A stretch of DNA of 64,000 bases from Chlorobium ferrooxidans DSM 13031 (GTDB lineage: Bacteria > Bacteroidota > Chlorobiia > Chlorobiales > Chlorobiaceae), in NCBI RefSeq assembly GCF_000168715.1, contig NZ_AASE01000005.1, forward strand, positions 64,969-128,968. The letters are read 5' to 3'. Of this stretch, positions 17,652 through 27,600 are shown one piece after another (the stretch's first letter is position 1; each line of letters starts with the position of its first letter). A model generated the notes under the pieces. The model had not been told where the DNA came from. It worked only from the letters and a program-made list of their open reading frames with translations, and searched no databases. Position numbers and translations under genes: made by a program.

Positions 17652-17838
17652 CAAAGCGCGTTAGCTCGTGAGACGCAAAGTTGCAGTATTTCTTTTCGCT
17701 ATCCATATTTTATTCTTTTAAGCCTTTAATTTTAACAAGTAAGCAGAGCTGAACCACTCATTGACCTCTTTGGTCGTGAAAAGCAGCAGACAGATTGTAC
17801 ACAAGAGCAGCTGTTAACCAGATAAACCAACAATAAAA

Positions 17839-18585
17839 ATGGAAAAAAATATACCCCTTGAGAATCTGCCACTGTTTTACAGTCGTCCGATTCCGCTTAA
17901 CAGGGAGGCGCATGCATCATTGACCGTGAGCCCGAGTCCGGAAGGATACCGGTATGCCGCATCAGCCCGGACTGTTTTGCTTGCAACGGCAGAATTTTTT
18001 GATGCCGGACGTTTCTATCCGATTATTTTCAGCAATACCTCCGACAATGTCATTCTTCCTGTCGCACTTTTGGGGCTTGAGGAGAATGAAAACCTTTTTG
18101 TGGATGATGAAGGTGCCTGGCAAGGCCACTATATACCGGCATACATCAGACGTTACCCGTTCATTACCACGGACGGTACGGAGGGGCAGACCACCGTCTG
18201 TTTTGACGAGGATTTTGACGGCTTCAATCTGGAAGGCGGCCTTCCGCTTTTTGAGGATGGAGAGCCTGCACCGAAAATGCTTGAAATCCAGGCTTTTCTT
18301 CAGGACTATCTTCTTCAGATGGATCGGGCTCGGCAGTTCGGCGCCCAGCTTGCCGAATACGGATTGATCAGAGCGGTTGATCTGCAGGCTACTCCAACAG
18401 AAGGGAGCCCTATTGCACTCAATGGCCTGCTTGTGGTTGATGAGGAGAAGCTTGCACAGCTTTCAGATAGCGAAGTAACAAAATTGTTCCGCAGCGGCGC
18501 ACTGGCGCTGATTCATGCGCATCTGCTCTCCCTGCGCAACGTTGATGCTCTTGTGGAGCGAAAGGTTCAGGGAGCGCAACGCTGA
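17839..18585 (+). CDS. SapC-family protein (S-layer-associated)
   Basis: This 248-residue protein resembles the SapC family (Pfam PF07277), named for a protein linked to S-layer export in Campylobacter. Recognisable stretches are FFDAGRFYPIIFSN, LPVALLGLEENENLFVDDEGAWQGHYIPAYIRRYPF, given here only in outline, and a closing 'ALNGLLVVDEEKLAQLSD' region. There is no signal peptide or membrane helix, so it is likely cytoplasmic. Its biochemical role is not known. The context, between the TpsB transporter (187 bp upstream) and the first giant exoprotein (55 bp downstream), suggests a part in production or export of the surface proteins. No strong Shine-Dalgarno is seen, and the chosen ATG fits the family's N-terminus. 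Confidence 0.8.
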   Translation: MEKNIPLENLPLFYSRPIPLNREAHASLTVSPSPEGYRYAASARTVLLATAEFFDAGRFYPIIFSNTSDNVILPVALLGLEENENLFVDDEGAWQGHYIPAYIRRYPFITTDGTEGQTTVCFDEDFDGFNLEGGLPLFEDGEPAPKMLEIQAFLQDYLLQMDRARQFGAQLAEYGLIRAVDLQATPTEGSPIALNGLLVVDEEKLAQLSDSEVTKLFRSGALALIHAHLLSLRNVDALVERKVQGAQR

Positions 18586-18640
18586 ATAAAACAGAAGAGG
18601 TTATAACATGTTGTGTAAGGTTGCATCGAGATAACCGACA

Positions 18641-21600
18641 GTGAACAGGGTTTTCAACATCATCTGGTCGAAATCGAAGGAGCGGTGGATAGTCGTTTCC
18701 GAGAAGGTCAAGACCAGTGGCGGTGTGCCCAAATCAAGGCTTAAAAGTCTTGCGGTTCTCATCGCGCTGTTTGCCTCCGCAGAGCGGGCCTATGCCCTTG
18801 ATCCCGGCTCCCTCCCTTCGGGCGGTGTGATCACCTCCGGGGAGGGAACCATTACCACCAGCGGCACTCAGTTGACCGTTAACCAGTCAACACCGCAGAT
18901 GATTGCGAACTGGCAGAGCTTCAACATCGGAGCCGATGCCGGAGTGCGTTTCAACCAGCCCAACAGCTCTTCAGCAGTTCTCAACCGTATCACCGACCAG
19001 AACCCCACACAGATCATGGGTTCGCTCTCGGCCAACGGCCGGGTATTCCTGCTCAATCCCTCGGGTATCATCTTCGGCAGCACAGCGAGGGTAGATGTCG
19101 GCGGGCTGGTGGCATCGTCGCTCAATATGCTTGACAGCGACTTCCTTTCCGGCAGGTACAGATTCAGCAACAGCGGCAGTGCCGGTCATGTTATCAATCA
19201 GGGAACTATAACGGCGATGCCAGGCGGCGTGGTGGCGCTGATCGCACCCAAAGTAACCAACGAGGGGAGCGTTTCGGCCCCAGGAGGAAGCGTGGCCCTG
19301 GCCGGTGGCAATCAGGTCTCCCTTGATTTCCATGGAGACGGACTCATCACCCTTACGGTGGATCAGGGTGCGGTTGACGCCCTCGCTGAGAACAAGGGAT
19401 TGATCAAGGCTGATGGAGGCCGGGTGATCATGACGGCCAAAGCGGCCGATGCCCTGGTTCAGTCGGTGGTGAACAACAGCGGAATTATTGAGGCAAGAAG
19501 CCTGCAGGCGAGAGGCGGCAGGATTATTCTTGACGCCGAGGGCGGCATGACAATGATAGCCGGCAAAGTGGATGCATCCTCACCCGACGGAAAGGGTGGG
19601 TCGGTGATTGCTACGGGAGATCGTGTTCTGGTGAAGGATGGAGCACACCTCACCGCCTCAGGCGCAACCGGCGGAGGAGAGGTGCTTGTTGGTGGAAGCT
19701 GGCAGAACAGCGACCCGCAGGTTCGTCAGGCGACCGGCACCATTGTTGAGCAGGGAGCCCTGCTTGAAGCGAGTGCCATCGACACCGGCAATGGCGGCAC
19801 CGTGGTAGCGTGGTCGGACGTGACCAATCCGAACTCCTTCACCCGGGCATACGGCACCTTTGAGGCGAAGGGCGGAGCAAACGGTGGTGACGGCGGCAGG
19901 ATGGAGACCTCAGGGCATCAGGTAGAGATCACCTCTTCTCACATTGACGCGGGTTCCCCTCATGGATCAGGCGGTATCTGGTTGATTGATCCCTACAACT
20001 ATACAATCGATGCAACCGCAGCGACAACAATTGTTACTTCACTGAATTCGGGTACCAGTGTTACCATTGATACGGCAAATTCTGGCGGGCCAGGCGAAAT
20101 TGGAAGCGGTACCGGAAACATTACTGTAGATAGTGCCATTTCGACAGGTACGGAAACCGGAACCAGGACACTGACGCTGACGGCAGACGGGAGCATTGTG
20201 GTCAATGCAGCCATCGGTAATACCACAGGCACCCTTGATCTGACACTGAACGCCAATGGCGGTTCGATCAGTGGTAACGGCGCTATCAGCGGCACAGGTA
20301 CGACCACCTTCAATGTCGGCAGTAGCAGTGGCACATACAGCGGCATCATCAGCAAGACAACTCTTGTCAAATCGGGTCCAGGAACGCTGACGCTTGGTGC
20401 AGATAACTCCTATACAGGTCAGACAACGATCAGCGCCGGCACGCTGGAATTGGATGCAACCGGCAAGATAGCGAACAGTTCCCACGTCTCGAACAATGGA
20501 ACGTTCACCATAGCCGCCGACAAAACAATCGATTCAATCTCTGGCGGGGGGGCAACCACCCTTGGTAGTTATATCCTCACGATTGGCGACGGGACCAACA
20601 GTTCGTCAGCATACAACGGGGTGATCTCCGGCAGTGGAGGAATCAACAAGGCTGGTACAGGCGTGCTGCTGCTCATGGGTACGAATACCTACAGCGGCGG
20701 GACAACGCTGACATCGGGGACACTCTCCCTTGGCTCTTCAGGTGCTATCGGCAGTACAGGTGCCATTACTTTTAGTGGCGGTACACTCCAGTATACCGCA
20801 AGCAATACAACCGATTACTCTGGTCGGTTTAGCAATGAAGCAAGCCAGTCATACAAGGTTGATACCAACGGTCAGGATGTCACCCTCGCCAGTGTACTGA
20901 GCAGCAGTGGAGGAACTCTGACCAAATCGGGTTCGGGTACGCTGACACTCTCCGGAGTGAACAACTACACCGGAGTGACTACTGTCAGTGCCGGAACCTT
21001 GAAGCTCGGAGCTGCAGGCGATGCAACGAATACACCGCTCGGTACCATTGATGGAGCAACAAGCATCATCTCCGGCGCAACCCTTGACCTGAACGGTTTT
21101 ACACTCGGTACGGCTGAAGGATTGACGCTTAATGGAACGGGTGTCGGGGGCACAGCGGGAGCCCTGACCAACAGCTCCGGGTCAGCGGCAACATACAGTG
21201 GTCTGATCACCCTCGGCAGTGCCAGCAGCATTTTTTCCAGCAACGGTGATATCATTATCTCCAATTCCGGTACGATAACGGGTGGGACACGCACTTTGAC
21301 GCTTGGGGGTACAGCTTCAGGCAGCTCTATTTCAAGCATAATAGGGAATTCTACCGGAGGTGTTACCAAGACAGGTTCCGGAACATGGACGCTCTCCGGT
21401 AACAGTACCTTCGCCGGACTGACAACCATCAGTGAAGGAACCCTGAGGCTTGGATCTGCGGGAAGCGGAGCAAATACGCCGCTTGGTACAACCGGAAACA
21501 GAACAGTTGTTGCAGAAGGAGCAACCCTCGACCTGAACGGCTTCTCGCTCGCTACGGCTGAAGCACTGACGCTTAATGGAACGGGTGTCGGGGGCACAGC

Positions 21601-24600
21601 GGGAGCCCTGACCAACAGCTCCGGGACAGCGGCAACCTACAGCGGTCTGATCACGCTGGGAAGTGCGAGCAGTATTGTTGCGAACAACGGCAATCTTATC
21701 CTCTCCAATGCAGGTACGATAACAGGTGCGACTTTCGGACTGACCCTTGGAGGCAGCAATACAGGCAGTTCTCTTGCCAGCATCATCGGTACAGGAGCCG
21801 GGACGCTGACCAAGGCGGGTGCCGGCACCTGGACCCTTGGGGGCATCAATACCTATACCGGTCTGACAACGATCAGTGGAGGAACCCTGTCGCTCAATGC
21901 AACGGGCACGATAGACTTGAGCTCCGGAGTGTCGAACGGAGGGCAGTTCACTATTGCCGCAGCCAAGACGATCGATTCGATGACAGGATCGGGGGGTACA
22001 GCCCTTGGAGCGAACACCCTGACGATTGGTGATGCAAGCAATACCTCAGCATCATACTCGGGAGTGATTTCCGGGGCGGGGGGCGGTATCACAAAGGCCG
22101 GAACAGGCACGCTGACATTATCTGGAGAGAATACCTATACAGGCCTTACCACGGTGAGTGCCGGAACCTTGAAGCTTGGAGCAGCAGGCGATGCGACGAA
22201 TACACCACTTGGCACCGTAGCTGGCGGGACAACCATTACTGCCGGTGCGACCCTTGACTTGAGCGGTTACACGCTTGGCATATCTGAAGCTCTTACACTC
22301 AACGGAACGGGTATTTCGGGTGGCGGGGCTTTGTCGAACAGCTCTGCGACATCGGCAACCTACAGCGGCCTCGTCACACTCGGAAGTGCAAGCAGCATTG
22401 TTTCGAACAGTGGTGATATTATTCTCTCAAATACCGGAACGATTACCGTCTCCTCCGGACCGGGATACGGTCTGACCCTTGGCGGCACATCTGCAGGGAG
22501 CACTCTGGCAAGCATCATCGGAACCGGTAACAGCGGGACACTGACCAAGGAGGGAAGCGGAATCTGGAGATTGACGGGTGGCAACATTTATGCGGATATA
22601 ACCAGCATCAATGACGGGGAGATTATTCTCAGTGGTAATGGACAAATATTTTCAGCGCAGAATACGGCTATAACGGTTAATACCGGCGCACGCCTGACAC
22701 TTGACAATACGGAGTCAGGAACGAATATTGACCGAATTCACAATAATAAACCGATTACGCTTGCAGGCGGGGAACTACTCTACAAGGGCAGCAACTCGAT
22801 AGCGGTCGACGAAACGATTCTTTCCCTGACGCTCTCCTCCGGAGCTTCAACCGTTACCCTCAACTCCGGTACAGGGGGTGGTACTTCGTTAACTTTTGGC
22901 AGTATCTCCAGAATTGCCGGTGCAACGGTGCTCTTTCGTGGAACAAACCTTGGTGCCGCTGCAGCCGCAGCAGGGAATACCAATCTCATCTTCACAGATG
23001 CATCGGGATTGACTCTTTCCGGTTCAAATGCAGGTCAGACTACAAGAGCGATAGTTCCTTATGCAATAGGCGATAGTAACCCAGGAGGCGCAGGCACTGA
23101 CTTTGTGACATATAACTGGAATTCTGGTGGCAATACTACCAATACTTTTGGAATAAGGCCGCTGGTTGCAACTGAGTATGCAACTACTGCGACTGACGGT
23201 GTTAATCTGAAAATCGCATCAAGTGCATCACCCAATGCGAGTTATACCATCAACTCCCTGCTTCTGACCGGAGGCTCCACCTATACAATCGGTTCCGGAG
23301 GAGGAGCCAAAACGCTGACCATTTCATCCGGTTCGATTTTTTCTGCATCCGGAGTCGCAAATATCATTACAGGAACCACTACCCCTGACTTACTGACGTT
23401 CGGCGCTGAAGGTAAAATATTCTCAGTCGGTGATCTGACACTCAGTAATGCTGTTGCTTCAGGAAGTGCAGGTCTGACCAAATCGGGTTCAGGTACATTT
23501 ACCCTTTCGAGTGTCAGTACCTATTCCGGTACGACCACACTCAATGCCGGCAGGCTGGCGCTTGGAGCTGCTCTTCCCAATACAGCGGTGACAGTTAACG
23601 GGCGTGGAGCTGTATTGGATATCGGCACAATAGCTCATACTGTTGGAGCGGTTACGCTGAATAATGGTACCATATCGGGTACGGGCACGCTCAACGGCAC
23701 GGCATTCACCATTGATAATCTGTATGGAACAGCGACAATCTCCGCCATTCTGACCGGATCGGGAACACTGACCAAGTCCGGAGTCGGAACAGTGACACTC
23801 TCCGGAGCGAACACCTATACCGGAGCGACAACCATCAATGCAGGGACTTTGCAGGCAGCTCATGCAACAGCGATGGGTTCAACTGCTGCCGGTACGACCG
23901 TGATTTCAGGTGCAACACTTGATATCAATGATGTGGCGATCGGGGATGAGGTGTTGACTCTCAGGGGTATCGGTGTACTTGGTGCGGGAGCACTTACGGG
24001 TTCCGGTACAGCCTCATTGTCTGGAAACGTGGTGATGGATACTTCGACGCCGACGATAGGCGGCAGCGGAGTTCTTACGCTCAGCGGGGTGGTTTCCGGT
24101 ACAGGCACGCTTACCAAGGTCGGAACCGGCACATTGCTACTGTCGGGAGCTAACTCAAGCTATGCTCAAACAATCACTGTCAGTTCAGGAACACTCAGAG
24201 CATCCCATGCTTCGGCATTGGGTACGACGGCTGCTGGTACTACCGTGCTTGCCGGGGCAACCCTCGACATTAATAATGTTGCGATCCTTGCAGAGGGTTT
24301 GACCCTTGACGGTACTGGGGTCGGCGGCGCAGGAGCGCTTACCGGTACCGGTACGGCGTCACTCTCAGGCGCCATATCACTGGGAACATCAACCCCGACT
24401 ATAGGGGGAGCCGGGATCCTTACCCTGAGTGGCGTGATTTCCGGAACCGGAAGAACCCTCACCAAGGTTGGGGCCGGTACCTTGATTCTTTCAGGTGCGG
24501 GTAACAACACATACACCGGTGAAACGACAATAAGCGAAGGGACTTTGCGGGCCTCTAAAGCTGTAGCATTGGGTACGACAGCGGCAGGCACCATTGTGCG

Positions 24601-27600
24601 TGCCGGGGCAACCCTCGACATCAATAATGTTGCGATCGGCGCAGAAGGTTTGACCCTTGACGGAACAGGCGTCGGTGGCGCAGGAGCGCTTACCGGTACC
24701 GGCGGAGCCTCACTTTCAGGTGCTATATCACTGGGTGCGAACACTCCGACTGTTGGGGGAGCAGGAACCCTCACCCTGAGTGGCGTGATTTCCGGAACAG
24801 GAAGATCGCTCACCAAGGTTGGGGCCGGTACCTTGACCCTTTCTGGCAGTAACACCTATACCGGAGCAACGACGATAAGCGGTGGTACGTTGCAGGCATC
24901 CAATGCGTCAGCTTTGGGTACGAACTCTGCCGTAACCCTGTCAAACACCGCAAACGTTTCGTTGAGTGTTAACAATACACTTCAGATAGGTTCTCTTGCC
25001 GGTGGCGGTTCAAATGGTGGGAATGTGACGATCGGTAGCGGTGTGCTGCTCACTATTGGTGGTGACAACTCCGACACGGCTTATGAGGGAGTGATTTCCG
25101 GTGGTGGTATAACCAAGACCGGCACCGGAACGCTGACCCTTGGCGGCCAGAACACCTTTACCGGAGGGGTTCGGATCAATCAGGGTACCCTGAGTGTCGG
25201 AACAATCGGCGATGGTGGTGAAGCAGGAAATCTTGGAGCTGCAGGTTCAAGTGCAACTTTACTTCAACTTGGTGGGGGCACGCTGCAATACACAGGCACG
25301 ACGGCTTCAACGAATCGTAGTTTTACCATAACGAATGGAACGATCTCCTCAATTGCCGTAACAAATGCCGGGACAAACCTGACCGTGACAGGTAACTCAG
25401 GCAGTTCCATTTCTACCGGAGGATTGACCAAACTCGGCAGCGGCACATTGACAATGTCAGGTTCAAACAACTACTCAGGCTTGACGACGATCAGTGAAGG
25501 GACAATGAAGCTTGGCACGCAAGGCTCATCTGTTTCTTCGACACCATTGGGTAACATGGGTGGAGGAACGGTGGTTCTGGCCGGAGCAACACTTGACCTT
25601 AATGGCTTTACACTATCTTCATCCGAAGCCCTGACACTCAACGGCACCGGAGTCGGAGGTGCGGGAGCGCTGATCAACAGCTCAGGGACAGCAGCAACCT
25701 ACGGCGGGTTGATCACGCTGGGCAGTTCAAGCACTATTGTTTCGAACGGCAGTATTATACTCTCCAATACCGGTACGATCACCGGTGCAGGATTTGGCTT
25801 GACGCTTGGCGGCACCGGCAGTGCGAGCAGTCTGGCAGGCATTATCGGAACCGGTGCAGGCAGTCTGAGCAAGGAGGGGAGCGGTACCTGGTCTCTGTCA
25901 GGAACAAATACCTATTCCGGATCGACTACTATCACAGCAGGAACGCTGAAGCTGGATGGCAGCGGCACCCTGGGATCAGGCAGCTACGCCAGTAATATCC
26001 TTAACAGTGGAGCGTTTGTTGTCAACAGCAGTTCAGCTCAAACACTTTCGGGTATTGTCAGCGGAACCGGCACACTGACCAAATCGGGGACAGGCACCTT
26101 GACGCTGTCGGGCACGAACACCTATGACGGCGGCACGACGATAAGCACGGGAACGCTCATTGCAAGTAATGCGCAGGCGCTTGGCACAGCCGGTACCTTG
26201 ACGATGGCAGGAAGTACGACGCTGTCAGCAACGGAAAATCTCAATCTTGGCACACGAGGCGTAACGCTGACGGGAAGTTCGACACTGAATGTTGCAGAAA
26301 CAAAGACGCTGACAGCAGGCGGAGTGATAACCGATGGAGATGGAAGTTTCGGATTGACGAAGAGTGGATCCGGAACGCTGACGCTGTCGGGCACGAACAC
26401 CTATGACGGCGGCACGACGATAAGCGCCGGAACGCTCATTGCAAGTAATGCACAGGCGCTTGGCACAGCGGGGAGCTTGACGATGGCAGGAAGTACGACG
26501 CTGTCGGCAACGGAAAATCTCAATCTTGGCACACGAGGCGTAACGCTGACGGGAAGTTCGACACTGAATGTTGCAGAAACGAAGACGCTGACAGCAGGCG
26601 GAGTGATAACCGATGGAGATGGAAGTTTCGGATTGACGAAGAGCGGAGCAGGAACGTTGACGCTGTCGGGCACGAACACCTATGATGGCGGCACGACGGT
26701 AAGCGGTGGAGTGCTCTCGATAGGGGAAGATCGGAACCTTGGAAATGCACCGGGTTTATTGACGTCAAACAGCCTGAAAATCAACGCTGGAACACTTGCG
26801 ACAAGAAACAGCTTTACCCTTAACACACTCCGTGGTATCACATTGACGGGTGCAGGAACGCTTGATACGGCGACTGGCACAACACTGACGTATGGCGGCG
26901 TGATAACCGATGGAGGCAGCAGTTTCGGATTGACGAAGAGCGGAGCAGGAACGTTGACGCTGTCGGGCACGAACACATACACAGGCGGTACGACAGTAAG
27001 CACGGGAACGCTGTCGATAGGAGCAGGTGGAGCGAGCGGCTCGATATCCGACACCGGAACGTTGAGCAATTCGGGAGCAGTAGTGTTCAATCGTTCGGAT
27101 GACTTTACGTACAGTGGAAAAATAAGTGGCGCCGGAAGCTTGACGAAGAGTGGTAACGGAACGTTGACCCTGTCAGGTACGACGAGTGATTACACTGGAG
27201 CGGTGACGGTAAGCGTAGGCACGTTGAAACTCGGTCATGTTTCGGCGCTGGGCACAACAGCAGGCGGGGTGACGGTATCAAATACCGCGACGCTGGATCT
27301 GAACGGCATATCGATAGGAGATGAAGCGCTGACACTGAACGGCCTTGGTGTCGGTGGCACAGCAGGAGCTCTGACCAACAGCTCCATAACAGCATCGACC
27401 TATAGCGGCCTTATATCGCTCGCCAGTGGAAGCCGTATTGTATCGAACACTGGCACCGCACTTACTTTGAGTGGCACCATCAATGGCGGATATGCGCTCG
27501 GTATCAACGGATCAGGCAGTGTGACGCTTGGCGGTACGATTGGAAACTCCACGTCATTGGCATCGTTCACCGGTGATGCAGCTACAACACTTGTCATTAA

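Noticed and set aside
17652..17838. A separate promoter for the SapC gene or giant 1
   Set aside because: No -24/-12 element or convincing -35/-10 pair is seen in this spacer or in 18586-18640, so read-through from the tpsB promoter is the simpler view.
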